DNA of 64,000 nt, from contig JAXDDX010000001.1 in assembly GCA_034670405.1 (NCBI GenBank), positions 172,001 through 236,000 on the forward strand. The letters are read 5' to 3'. The stretch is from Hoplostethus atlanticus. Lineage: Eukaryota > Chordata > Actinopteri > Trachichthyiformes > Trachichthyidae. The translations under genes were made by a program, and so were the position numbers. The notes beneath the pieces were generated by a model. It did not search any database. It saw nothing but the letters and a program-made list of their open reading frames with translations, and was not told the DNA's origin. Positions 1 to 16,854 of the stretch are shown piece by piece; position 1 is the stretch's first letter, and the number at the start of each line of letters is the position of its first letter.

Positions 1-77
1 ACTCTGAGATGTATTTTCTGTAAGTAGTATTCTCATAATAGTGTTTTATAGCCTTATAGCCTTTTGTTCTCCCATAC

Positions 78-750
78 AACTACCCTTCTCCGTTCTCTAC
101 ACTGGCTCCCTGTAGCAGCTCGCATCCAGTTCAAGACCCTGGTGCTAGCCTATAGGGCAGTAAAAGGAACAGCTCCTTCTTACCTCCAGGCTATGGTCAA
201 GCCTTACACCCCCGCCCGACCACTTCGCTCTGCTGCCTCGAGGCGACTGGTTGCCCCGTCGCTCAGAGGTCCCTGTGGCCGATCTACACGGTCACGGCTC
301 TTCTCTGTCCTGGCCCCACAGTGGTGGAATGAACTCCCCACTGATGTCAGGACAGCAGAGTCGCTGCCCATCTTTCGCCGCAGGCTGAAAACCCACCTCT
401 TCAGGAAACACTACCCTGACCCTTCCTCTTAGCCTTGCCTATTTGTCGTCAATTATGTGTCTGAGCTCTTGTTTATTGGCTCTTGTTTATTTGGTTCACT
501 TATTTGTCTTAGCTCTTGTTTATTTGATTCTCTTATTTGTCTCATTTGTTTAAGATAAAGTAGGTTGCTAACTTATTGCACTCTTACCTTAACACTAGTT
601 ATGCTCTTAGTTGCTTGTTTAGGAAGGAAATGCACTTACGATTTCTGGTGACTAGTAGTTTTCTTGCCTACCTATGTTGAATGCACTTATTGTAAGTCGC
701 TTTGGATAAAAGCGTCTGCTAAATGACTGTAATGTAATGTAATGTAATGT
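78..750 (+). mobile_element. 3' end of an L2/CR1-like non-LTR retrotransposon (5'-truncated LINE)
   Basis: Bases 78-432 stay open and encode the C-terminal end of a LINE reverse-transcriptase polyprotein, with the familiar fish motifs LHWLPVAARIQFK, APSYLQ, WNELP and FRRRLKTHLF before a TAG at 430. An AT-rich 3' UTR follows. The element closes with the tail GTAAGTCGCTTTGGATAAAA (about 691-710) and a TAATG-type pentamer run near 731-750. 5' truncation is usual for LINE copies made by target-primed reverse transcription. The same tail recurs elsewhere in the window. Assignment to the L2/CR1/jockey group rests on remembered family features; the exact clade is not certain. Confidence 0.8.
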
Positions 751-795
751 GTGTCTGTGCTCCTTTACTGTTACTACTAACTATTCCATTCCATA

Positions 796-895
796 CCACC
801 AGGGGGCGCGCTGACTCTAAGGGGCGCTCTTGTTTCTTCTCTGACGTCATCAACCAGCGCCCCTCAGCAACAGGAGAAGTGAAGTTAGTTGTGTG
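796..895 (+). promoter_or_regulatory. psma4: psma4 promoter and first non-coding exon (CTCF-like motif, CRE palindrome)
   Basis: A perfect CTCF-core-like string CCACCAGGGGGCGC sits at 796-809. A full CRE palindrome TGACGTCA sits at 842-849. Just downstream, the sequence ending GTTGTGTG at 895 is followed by a GTAAG donor at 896, which fits a short 5' UTR exon. The next intron ends just before the ATG exon near 1383-1413. The transcription start is inferred, not shown. The LINE copy ends only about 50 bases upstream of the CTCF-like motif. Confidence 0.55.
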
Positions 896-1410
896 GTAAG
901 CGCTTTTTCTCTTATTTTCTTATTTTAGCTAAATCGTACAGTTTTAGTTAACTGTGCGCTCTGCGGTATACATTGTGATGGAAAAGGGTTTACAAATGGA
1001 GCGAGTAACTTCCAGCTAAAGCCTGAAGTGACCAAGCTCAAATTTTGCTGCTTCATACATGTTACCTAGTTAGCAGGTGTGCTAACGTTAGCTGGGCTTC
1101 ACTTGAGTGTGAGTTAATCTAAGACTAAGAATAAGTTTGAGAGCTGAAATATTCTGACAGTCAACTCTATAGGACTTTAACCTTTCATGTCATTTAATGT
1201 TCGCGACCGTTAAGTTAAGAAACAGTAGCAACTTTCAGATTTGTCTCTTTCACTTTCACTGCATCAGAGACAGCTAAGCAGATGACCGAGCAAATCTATT
1301 AACTTGTAACCATGTACTGTCTTTTTCAAGAGTAAATTAGTCAGTTGAACTTGATTAATAGTGCTTTATATTTCTTCTCTAGCTACAGGATTTGACTGCA
1401 GGCTCCAGGA

Positions 1411-6650
<5,240 letters not shown>

Positions 6651-6755
6651 CCCCCCGACCCCACCCCCCGCTCTGTGTGTACAAATGTGAGCTTGTGTCT
6701 GTGTGTATGTATGTAACATTCAGGTAACTTTGCAATTGTCTTTTCTTAAAATAAA

Positions 6756-8257
6756 CCCAAATGATACATCATCAGTTTGTTGACTTCACTCACTATCAGG
6801 GCTTTCATGTACACTTTGTCAACACGCTCGGCGTTATCTTGATAGTAAACACAGTGGTTAAAAGGTTCCAGTTTATTAAATCTCAAATCTAATATTATTA
6901 TTTACTTTCCATTATAACACATAATGTCAAAGTATTTCAATACCCTGAGTATTTACACTGCTTTCTGCACAGACCTTGTCTCAGTACTCTCAAGGCTTAA
7001 AAGTGATATTTAGTGATATTATTTTTCATCTCCCTTTCATGACTGAAGTGGATTTAACGGGTGAACGTGAACTCAGTAGATCAGAGCTTTCACCTGGGTT
7101 CGTATCGTCGCTCCGTTTGGTGCAAAGAGCAGATGGTCATGATGGATTATACTCTATAATACTTTACACTGTTATGAAATAATAAGTACATGAATGTCTG
7201 AGTAAATGGAGAGGAGGAGGAGGAGGGGGGGGTGCTGAGTTTTTCCCAGTCCTTAATGCAACACAGACAAGAAGAGAGATGTTTTCCTCAGCAGATTAAC
7301 AAGTGAAGTGGTTCTGAGGGAAGTGACGGGAACGATAAGAAATAATCACAATCACATGGATTAGACAATATACAGTATATAACTATATATAACTATAACT
7401 GCATATAACTGTCCCTTGTTGTTTATGTACATGTATATTTTGTTCATCAACACAGTGAATTCACGTCATTAAATATATCTTTGTTACATGTTACATTCAA
7501 TTCACTCTGCCAGATGAAGTCAGTTCATCTGGATTGGGCTGAAGGAGACGATGAACTACCTGACATGGATTCGTTTTTTATTGGCTGCAGAACTCAACTT
7601 GATGTGAGTCGTCCGTCCGTCCGTCCGTCATCCATTCTGGTTCTTGTCTGACCTGTGCTTTTACTACACGAGAATATCAGGTTATGTCTGAAGTCTCATT
7701 GTGCTTACTATCTATTAGGTAACAGAATCAACTTTATTTGTAGATCACTTTATGAAACAAAGTTAAAGTGCTAAAACTCAATCGATGATGCGAAGGTCCA
7801 CGTCTGCAGTCAAACTCATCACTGGTATAAAACTACTAGTGCAGACCTCCAGACACACAGAGGCTGGAAGCTACATCAATACACTGCAGTCGAGCTGATG
7901 TTTAGGCTCCGGCGAAATGCGTCGTGCCACATGTGTTTTTAAAAGTGAGGTTTGCCGCGGCGATAAATCCCTCCAGACGGGATTAGAACATCAACTGGCT
8001 GGATTTCACTCGACGACCGGATGCTGGAAACGGAGATGCGTACACGCGGGCAGTTCTGGGAAATGTCCCGCGTCGTCCTGCCGATGCGGTAACCAGTTAT
8101 CAACCTCAATCTGAGGTGAGTTTATATAAAGTCAAGGGAAGATTAAGGTCAAGGGGGGGGGGGGGGACTATCTGCCTCTGGTCTTTTGGTCCGAGGGATT
8201 AGTGGCACCGCTCGAATGCCTGACTTCAGATTTCTGATGTCCTGGATGTAGTTCTCT
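6756..8257. other. Intergenic region between psma4 and the DNA transposon
   Basis: No convincing gene was found. The stretch holds a GTCC repeat at about 7610-7629, a G-homopolymer at about 8150-8166, and ORFs shorter than 75 codons that match nothing I recognise. Confidence 0.6.
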
Positions 8258-11200
8258 GGCCCTGTTTAGACCTGGCATTAACATCCGATTTGGGCGATCA
8301 GATCTCAAGTTCACACCTCTAAGTACGTCCGTTTACACCCGGCATTAGAATGCGTCTGTGATCGCCTCGAGTGATTCGGATCTCACTTCCCCGCTCTATA
8401 TGCAAATAAACACGTACATCATCATACCAGTTAGCCTGATAACATATCAATATCAATATCGGCCAATTATGACAGCGCTGTCGCTTAACCAGAGGACGTC
8501 AGTTGAGTAGGCGGTCCTTCACTGCGATCCAGAACGCATCGCGTGCACATTGCTAAGAGGATGTGGTCATATCGGTTCTAGACCACCTCCGAATGTGGTC
8601 TGATAGTACAGGCATTTTGTGAGAAAAGAGGGGAGAACCTCCCACAAATTGCAACAGAAAATCTCTCAACTGTTTATTACTCGTAAAGGTCTCCTATATG
8701 ACACATAAAAAGTCTTAAGACATCCAAGTGGTGGAAAGTATTTTTTTTATCATACCCTGGTAACATGTTTTTTCTTCCAAAAATAATATTTTAAGGCTTT
8801 AAAATTTTAAAGCTTAGTATACTTTTATACAAGGCAACATAAATTGGCAGTAATGAACATAAATGTAGGCACTGATTAACAAAAATTTAAAACAATATTA
8901 TTAAAATATCACTTAAAATATCACTTTTATGTTACTTTCAAAATATTTGTGACTGGTAAATTGGCACTTATCAACATGTTGGCACTGATGAACATAAACT
9001 TAAAGATGTTAACTTTTAAGTAAAACTTAAACATTGCTGGTCATCATCAGTAGGTGCCTGGCTCATCTTCATCGTCTTCATCATCATCTTCATCGCATGC
9101 AGCCTGAGATGAGTTTGCACACCCCAATCCTTTGCAGTTGCTACATGCAACAGAGCACTCAATGTCATGCTTCTTGCATGTGCACCTCAGGCTGCTGCAG
9201 TCTGTCTTGCAGGTGCATCTGATAATGTTGGTTTCAATTATTCTCTCACCGAAATGTTCCTTCAGTTTTGACTGCATGTGTGTGTAGCTATATGCTTGAA
9301 GTCCTGAGCCTTGAAGATTGTCTTCCATCTGGCTAACAAGATCATTGATTGTGATCTGTTCATCATCATTTTCTTTGAGGAAGTTCACAACTTCTAGAAA
9401 GGCTTTGACTCTTTCTTTGTCTTGTGGTCGACCAAGTTTTGTTTTATTGGCCCCAGTTTCGCTGGTCTTATTATCTGCTGACATTCGCTTCTTGGTTCGG
9501 AAATTGACACTGCACACTTGGTGATAGACAGCATCTGCAGCATGCAGGTCATGCATCTGCAGCATGCAGGTCATGCACATGCAGCACATGAGCCTTCACT
9601 GCAGCTGCCCAGTCATCTCCTCTTTCATCACAAGATTTCAAGACTGTGTCCTTGAACTCAACCGTCCTCACTGGGAATACAGGCACATCAGAACTCTTCT
9701 TCTTGGTACCAACATGCACTGACCTCCCACAGAACAGACAGTTTCTGTCATAATGGAACTCTTTATCAGCTGAGCGTAGAACACGGCTGTCAATTTCTGT
9801 ATCACATTCTTTTTATTGTTGCTTCTCCTTCAGCGTTTTTGCTATTTGTTGTGGATTAGTATATTTCTTGCGGCAGACTTGATGAACCAGTTCCCCAGGT
9901 GATGTATGGATGTCATCCTCTCGAGATGCACTTGCTCGATTGATGGCGTCACTCCCCTTTTTAGTAAGGGTGGATGTTAGCTGTTCTCCCTCTGCGGGCT
10001 CCTTACAGATGGCACATTGCGGAGGGTCACTGATTGTTGCACTCATAGTGCTAAAATCACCAACAGAAGATGAACATTAATTTTTACAGTACAGTAACTG
10101 AAAACTAACCACTGCAAACTTAACTAAATGCAAATTTTGTCAATTCAACTTGATCATTTTTGCAATAATCCTGTTGCCATGAATATTGCAAATCACTCAA
10201 TTTGTTAACTCTTAAGGTTTTGAACATTACGATGATACAAGGCTACCTAACAAATTAGATGCCATTAAAGCAAACTAGAAATATCATAGTAAGAGTCTGT
10301 CTCTCTATGTTATGCATATCAAGCTAATCACTTATGTCAACAACACAATCATACCACATACAGTACTGGTAGCTAGCTTAGTTAGCTAGCTAGTGTTAGC
10401 TAAATATAAAGCAGGCTAATTTGATGGTACATGATAATAACACATACTCTTTCACACAACAGTTATGAATGTGCAGATAATATATTGTTGAAATATATTA
10501 ATTTGATGACACTTACAAGATAATACATGTATCAGATCATGCTGTGTAAAATAATATCCCTGAGTGGTGACACTAATGATATTGGAAGCATGGTCCACAG
10601 TAAATGTATACCTGACAGTGAGAGTTGATAAGAAACAAAGGTTCCTATGAGATTTCATAGGAAATGCATGCAGGTATTTTTGACCCACTTATGGAAGCTT
10701 GGGCTAGTAATACAAAAACTATAATTACTTAAAAAGAATAAAAGGTAAATAAAAAAATGTAAATGGTCTGAAATCATTTTTAGGAATACCTGGAATATGA
10801 AATGATAAAAACCTTTCATTGCAACAAAACAAACCCACCAGGTCATTTTGACCCACTTACCTGTATGCATCTATGGGAATTTCCTTTTACACATGCATTG
10901 TACTGCATCAAATTCCATGTCTCCTTTAAACAGTTTCTGGTTGACTGTGGACAGCACTGAACCCTTTGTGTGATATCAGACAAGAAGACATGCATAAAAA
11001 CATTTTTTATAATGAGCGTCAATGGAAAATTGGGGCATCACGAATTTGAGTATTTTTCAATATTTTCCACCACTTTGATTTCTTAAGACTTTTGATATGT
11101 TATGAAGGACATATCTATGATATTAGAACAGTTGAAAGATTTTCTGTTGCAATTTGTGGGAGGTCATATCGTATAATGCCTGTACTATGAGTGATGCGAT

Positions 11201-11297
11201 CTTAAATGCAATTTGGGTGCGTTTACACCAGTACTTAGGTGTTAACTTGATATCTGATCGCCCAAATCGGATCTTAATGCCGAGTCTAAACAGGGCC
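8258..11297. mobile_element. About 3 kb DNA transposon with long terminal inverted repeats
   Basis: The left end reads GGCCCTGTTTAGACCTGGCA from 8258. The right end reads, on the minus strand from 11297, GGCCCTGTTTAGACTCGGCA. The similarity continues inward on both sides: ATCCGATTTGGGCGATCAGA; then GTACAGGCATT; then CTCCCACAAATTGCAACAGA; then a block around GTCTTAAGA and GTGGTGGAAA. The inverted ends therefore span about 250 bases on the right and about 500 on the left, where extra sequence is present. I could not see a clear target-site duplication. The interior holds the broken CXC ORF at 9047-10046 and AT-rich non-coding DNA from 10080 to 11040. The superfamily cannot be fixed from this reading. 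Confidence 0.82.
9047..10046 (-). pseudogene. Broken transposon ORF with N-terminal Cys/His domain and C-terminal CXC (tesmin/TSO1-like) domain
   Basis: The first segment (10046 to 9813) begins MSATISDPPQCAICKEPAEG and has a Cys-x2-Cys pair and a VHQVCRKKYTNP motif typical of N-terminal zinc domains in fish transposon proteins. A TAA at 9815-9813 interrupts it, but the same frame continues with the Cys pair of RNCLFCGRSV. A 22-base tandem duplication at 9532-9575 then shifts the frame. The last part, to 9047, contains DLHAADAVYHQVCSVNFRT, then a cysteine cluster CTCKTDCSSLRCTCKKHDIE and CSNCKGLGC, a CXC-type zinc fold, and an Asp/Glu tail. A full transposase core is absent, so this looks like an internally deleted, non-autonomous and dead copy. 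The internal deletion is inferred from memory of longer relatives. Confidence 0.7.
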
Positions 11298-12084
11298 TAT
11301 GAGGCTAGAGGGGGGCCCTTCAGAGAGGAGAGGTGGGGGGGCCGTAGTCACATCAAGTCAGGACACCCAGAATTTCTAGCAGCGCCCCTGACCGCCGACA
11401 ATCAACACTTACATGGTGAATTTCCCCGATGGTCGTGAGATGGAGGTTAATTTACTGTCACTTGAGGTGTCGTTTTTGTTATTGGTGGTGAAACACCCCG
11501 GTAGACACACGCCTACCCGAACAGAAGTGCTTTCAACTCAGCAGACATTTTGTTTCCAGACATTTACAGGAGGTCAACGCTGCAGCCGTGCATTAACCGG
11601 CGTTCACCCATTCAGGAGGAGGCCTCAGAGGTTTAGAAACAAGCCGACGATGCTATTGGCTAGGCCGATTTAATCACAGCGGAGTCCATCTCCGCCCCGA
11701 CACTGAAAATAGATCTCTCTAGATCAACCGATCTGGGAGGTCGTGGTCTTGGAAAGTGGTGAGCTGTAATGTGGCATCAGCTGAGCCGGTTGGAGATTAG
11801 CAGCTGAGTCAGCGCTCGAGGTCAGCTGGTTCACTAAGACGCTTCAGTTCCTCAAACGTCCTCGCTTCTCCCTGATGTAATGTGTTGTCGGTTCTCTCCG
11901 GTGTTTTGATCACTTATCAGTCTCGCTGCTTCATTTCTGTATTCTCAGTGTGTGTTTACAGTAGTACAAGGCTTCACGGTGTGTGTAAAAAAAACAAAAA
12001 AAAAACTCCCAGGGGGGATTTCTTGAAGAACAGCAAAGTTCGTCAGACATGCAGATCCATAGGAGGAAAAACAAACCCACACAC
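11298..12084. other. Gap between the DNA transposon and the oaz2 3' end
   Basis: No gene was recognised. The stretch has several short G-runs near 11310-11340 and an A-rich run near 11988-12005. Confidence 0.5.
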
Positions 12085-13906
12085 AAGATAGATAATGATT
12101 TTTATTGTTTTTTTCCCCCGAAGACAAAAATTTCCAAAGTATACAAGAGTGGATTGTCATTAAATGGTTGCTAGCTATGTCACTGTAAACAAAAAAACCC
12201 TAAAGCTATCACAAGAAAAACAACTGAGAAATATACAGAAAAATATACCTCTGAGAAAATCAATATCTTGACATTTCCTAACAGCTTATAGTCAGGGCTC
12301 AATCAGTAGCAATGAAGACTCATGATCTAGACACATGCAAGAGATAACACCCCCCGCCCCACACACACACACATCACTGTATCTCTGAGGCGCAGAGCTC
12401 TCAGTATGGCTGGTATGGGGAATGTCAATCAATCAATCAATACAGACCATACTAGTTTAGGTTGCTCAGAGTTTCAGTAGGACCTGAACCGACGGTCTGT
12501 CAGACACAGAATGGATTCTTTGGCGTTTTGTTCAGACTACTAAAAACCTGGAGGTGCACCAGGACCCCGCCCACGCTTACTTGCATATAAACACCTGAAG
12601 TGTTTGTTAGGATTTTGATTTTTTTTAAATCCCTCCCATAATGGGCTCGTTTCCCCACATAGCATGAGTCCGGGTCTGTATGGGAACAATGTGGAAAACG
12701 GACCTGTTCCACAGTAAGACTGGAGAGTAAAAACAACATTGCACTCTTTCTCTTAGGCACAAAAAGCCCCGTTTTAAAGGAGCTTTCCACCGGAGCCGGG
12801 TAGTCCTGCCATACTGGGCCCTGGAGGGCTGGTAGTGGATTCATACATACAGCTTCTGTATATCTGCACACTTTATTGCCAATTACGTATAACTGGAGTG
12901 TTTCTCTTAAATCCTGATCATCTTTTAAACCGGCCGCTATTCAACTTCATGACCTTGAAAAACAATAAAGTGGAATGGGAAAACAGTTGAAGTTCTTCTG
13001 ACCAACTCCCTTCACGTCACCTCAATAACTCACCGCCAGCTTGACAGGCTGATTGCAGCATTGCTGGTGGCGTCGGGAGACAGCGAGGAGGCGAGGAGGC
13101 GTCGCCCTCAGAGAGCTGGCAGCTTCTCTGTTGCAACATTCAACACAAGGATCGCCTCTTCGCTTTGACACGTCAGGAGAGACCAGCAGGACGTTTCCAC
13201 ATCTGCCAGGTGACTCCGATTAGATCGTTGTGGGCAAGAAGACAGACCGCGGGCTCAAACGCCCGGTGAGTGACGTGTGCTGGAATGATGCCTTGATATA
13301 CATTTCAACAAGATGAGGAAAATAAATTTTTACATTTCTTAAATGCGCTTTAACATTAAATGTAACAGATTAGCCTTTATATCACAAAGCAAAACAGCGA
13401 ATCTTGTTGACCAAACCGAACCCATGATAATACCTCCTACCAAACTAGACATAACCACCCACATTTACAAAGCTTGCTTTGTACAGAATGTACATGGACA
13501 AACCAAAGTCTCTTACAATAGGTGGAAGCTGTCCGAGGAGAGATATGCTGACTTTTGTAAAAACACCACCTTCGCCAGAACGTCAGACAGTTCGTTGTCT
13601 TGTCGAGGGCAGCACAGACAAATAGGAAAAAAAGAAATGAATCAAAATCCCACGATGTGACGGCTTAGTTCAAGCGTCGGCATCACACGGAGATCCTATC
13701 GTCCCCAAACGCCCCCGTGTATCACAAGTCTACAAAAAATGACGCCTCCCGGTCAGCGATGAAGGTCTGGGGAGTTCGGGTGAGAGGGGGAGTTGAGGCA
13801 GGTTCGTCTGAGGGAGAAAGGGGTGAAAGGCTTTCTGGAGGGGGAGGGAAGATCAGCCGGGTGGGGACGAGGGGGGGGGCGGTGAGGGCTCAGGAGACGG
13901 CGGCGG
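12085..13906 (-). other. oaz2: Probable 3' UTR of oaz2
   Basis: Downstream of the oaz2 stop on the minus strand lie about 1.8 kb without a competing gene. A minus-strand AATAAA (TTTATT at 12101-12106) fits the distal poly(A) signal; another lies at about 12872-12877. Long 3' UTRs are known for this family. The extent is inferred from the signal only. Confidence 0.5.
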
Positions 13907-16622
13907 TCACTCTTCATCGGAGCTGCTGTTGTCCAGACAGTAAACCATGAAGGCCAGGTCTGGCCGGGCCGGTACCATGGGGTTGCCCGGCTTCACCATC
14001 TCGAAGCCCATGTAGTGGAACGTCTTGATGATGGACACTGGTGAGGAACCAGACAGACCAGTCAGACAGACAGACAGACAACTCACTCATGGCACAGTGA
14101 GGCTTCCACATGTTTAAAATCTTCTCTTTAACTCACTAAGTAAGGGTTGTGAACGTTGAGGGCATCATCTAACATGCTACTGGGATCTTCCACATATTAA
14201 AAAGTTAAAATAAAGTCTTACATCGATCCTCTCTGCTTTTATCGAACCACAGGAACACGTAGTTGACTTTGAGCTTCTCCTCAGCAAACTCCAGCAGAGC
14301 GGTGAGGCTGGGGGTGAGATGGATGGAGAGGGAGAGGGAGGGGGAGAGAGAGAGAGAGGGAGGGACGATGACGCACACTGTTTTTTTTTACATAAGCACT
14401 GCAACTTTACATAATAGTGCAGTGGCAGCTGCGGTGCTCGCTGCCGCCCGGCTGGCTCGCGGCCCACGGCAGCCAAGGTGACACCGCCCCGGCGTCAATT
14501 ACAGCTTAACACAAAGCAAGGCCACAGCAACAGAAACCCATTAGCAACACGGCACACCGGTAGCCATGACACACCGCGATAAGCCCCTCAAATACTGTTA
14601 AGACCCAGTTTGTGCAGGGGCTTTGTTTGCTTTTGCTCGTTTAGACCAGATCTGCTCTGTTGATGTGAACGCATTCACTTGAAATGCTTTGGGAACGGCG
14701 GATCTTTTAAAGGACCCCTCAGGCTCGGGGCTCAAGCTAGGACTGTATGAGGGGATCAAATACCAACAAGCTACATGTACATTTAAGGTGAATAACGCCA
14801 CGACTATCAGAATAAACCTGGCTAGCCAATAGAAACTGCTTTCCAGACTGGGTTAATACAAAGCTGACTGAATGAGAGCCAGTGAAGGTGGTACGAAGAT
14901 GGCAGCCAAACAGCCACTGAGCTCGTGCTGGAGATTTGTAATCTTCATACATGACTGTGGATGTTTTTTTCCAATGTTCCTCCCTAAAAAGGATAACAGT
15001 GGTCCAGTCCTCTTAGTGGTTTTTGTCCCAAGATGAAATCAGGGGAAATTGTTCGTCTGTCATCTCATAATTTTGATGAAACTTGGGGGAATGATGCGTC
15101 TCACCACTGCAACTTGCGCTGACTGGCCCAAGCAGGTCAAAACAAGGTGACATGTTACCGAGTACTGTTGCCTTGTTCTGTATTGAGACAGCTAGAGGAA
15201 GGGAAGGGATTCAATCCTTGCCCAGCAGGGGGTCTTAACCACTACACAGGCTTACCTCTCTTTGCTCCCCTCGACCAGTGGCCCAGCAGGAATCTCAAGG
15301 AAGAGGCTGTCTGCAGACAGGGCGGTATCCCAGCAGGCCGAGCGGCGCTCGTTCAGCTGGTAGTGGAAGCGGAGGACAGGAGGGTTCCCACTCACCGGAG
15401 CAGCCTGCGTCACAGTCAGCTTCTCATCCTGAAAGATCCATTTACAGTCATCAAGTTTCAAGTGGTTTTGATGTTTTTGAGATGATTTTATTTATTTATA
15501 AAAAAAAAAAAAGAGAAAAAGTCCACACATCTTTTAGTATTTTTACAGTTTCAGACAATAGGAAGGTGGCGACACAGGTAGGGCACAGAGGACACAGGAG
15601 AGAAAGCTTTGATTTGATCTCGGCCATCAGGGTGTCCGGAGACAGGAACCACGACACCACTGGGATCATACAACCAGATTTAAAAAAAGATAACTTGATA
15701 TTAAATGTGAAGTATATGCTTGCTGTGCATATATAAGAGCTGATGTGAAGTGAAATCAGTAAAAGAGGAAGTGGTTGCGATTTCATGTGTAGGGAAGTAG
15801 CACAGAGAAACACATCTGCAGGAGATTTACAAATTCTGAACTTTAAAGCCTCGATCCGCAATTGCAGCCCGGCGCCCCCTGTTGGAACACCGTCGCTCTG
15901 CTTCTGGCTTTATTTACACATTGAGCTACTGGACGGAGGATATTTTCTCCTGTATATTGCTAAGCTGAAAGCATGTGACAGCTAAACAAGAGCTCTGTGT
16001 TAAGGATGTAAACACACATTGATAAAAAAACATGTCAATATTGAAGTACAGCAGAACTGAATATCAGGTTACCGTGGGTTACGCAAGTTAAGGAAGTCCA
16101 TGTACCAAACTTTTTAAATGCGTGACTGTACCTCAGATTTCTAAGGTTGTGACTTTAACCCAGACGACTAGCATCAAAAAGGTTTCTTTTGCTGGTGTTT
16201 AGTACATTGAGTCAGAATGGCCGCCATGTGATGAAACACTGAAGTACCTTAAGTTTTTATAGAGAATCCCATATTCTGACTCTTTCCGTCACAGGCAGTC
16301 AAAACTCACCAAACTATCAATTAGGGATGAAGGCCTTTCTGATTAAACCCCTGATGGCATTGACCCGGTAAATTCTGGTTTTATCATCATTTTTAATTTT
16401 TCTAAATTGGGAAAATGAAATATGACATATGAGCAAAGCCACCCAAGAGCCGATTTCAGTTGAAGAAGAAGAAGAAGACGAAGAAGAAGAAGAAGTAGTG
16501 CTTTGTGGATTTCCTGGAAGGGAAATTGGCATTTTTCTGTCCAGTGTTTTTGCTGCTCATCTCGGCAGTCGATGAGAATCACAATACATTGGGGCCTATG
16601 TCGTCAGGGAGTGTTGGACAGC

Positions 16623-16686
<64 letters not shown>

Positions 16687-16854
16687 GTGTGTGGAGGCCT
16701 CTAACCTTATGTAGTAGCACACCGAGAGACTGATCCCTGACCGTCCCTCGCCCACCCGGGATCTTCAGTTGTGGGTGAGGGGCATCAGGAGCACCACAGA
16801 GGCCCTGGAGCCTGAGGGTTGGAGCCGGGTAGCCTGGACCCCGCTAACCAGGAA
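13907..16854 (-). CDS. oaz2: Ornithine decarboxylase antizyme 2, last four coding exons; needs +1 ribosomal frameshifting
   Basis: Antizyme binds ornithine decarboxylase, sends it to the proteasome without ubiquitin, and inhibits polyamine uptake; polyamines stimulate its own frameshift. Exons on the minus strand are 16854-16706, 15428-15256, 14307-14222 and 14037-13907 (TGA at 13909-13907). The zero frame in the first listed exon ends PGPLWCS then TGA at 16787-16785. Shifting +1 gives [14 protein letters not shown], running in correct phase through [52 protein letters not shown] and LDNSSSDEE, 156 residues after the shift. That matches the antizyme-2 lineage better than antizyme 1 (DEKLTVTQ, EEKxKVNYVF and a C-terminal SDE motif). 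The exon with the start codon lies further upstream (beyond 16.9 kb) and was not identified. Confidence 0.92.
16464..16496. repeat. GAA trinucleotide microsatellite in an oaz2 intron
   Basis: Imperfect GAA/GAC units run from GTTGAAGAAGAAG to GAAGAAGTAG. They explain the serine- or leucine-rich ORFs on the other strand. Confidence 0.85.
16625..16693. repeat. TG dinucleotide microsatellite beside the oaz2 frameshift exon
   Basis: About 34 TG units, with one CG interruption near 16681, end 13 bases short of the 3' edge of exon 16706-16854. On the transcript strand this is a CA run within the intron, just after the donor. Confidence 0.95.
16732..16790 (-). promoter_or_regulatory. oaz2: Programmed +1 frameshift site (UCC UGA) with downstream H-type pseudoknot
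   Basis: On the mRNA strand UCC (16790-16788) is followed by UGA (16787-16785). Three bases later stem 1 begins: CCCUCACCCAC (16781-16771) pairs with GUGGGCGAGGG (16755-16745) with a single A-C mismatch. The loop between them holds GAUCCC (16763-16758), which pairs with GGGAUC (16737-16732) downstream, making an H-type pseudoknot. Family knowledge: antizyme mRNAs use exactly this slippery stop plus a 3' pseudoknot, with higher polyamine levels raising frameshift efficiency. The pairing here was read directly from the sequence; folding energy was not computed. Confidence 0.88.

Noticed and set aside
9318-9524. Plus-strand ORF inside the transposon
   Set aside because: It is the antisense shadow of the CXC-domain ORF on the minus strand.
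13343-13660. Plus-strand ORF of 105 codons
   Set aside because: It lies opposite the probable oaz2 3' UTR and shows no domain or homology that I can recognise.
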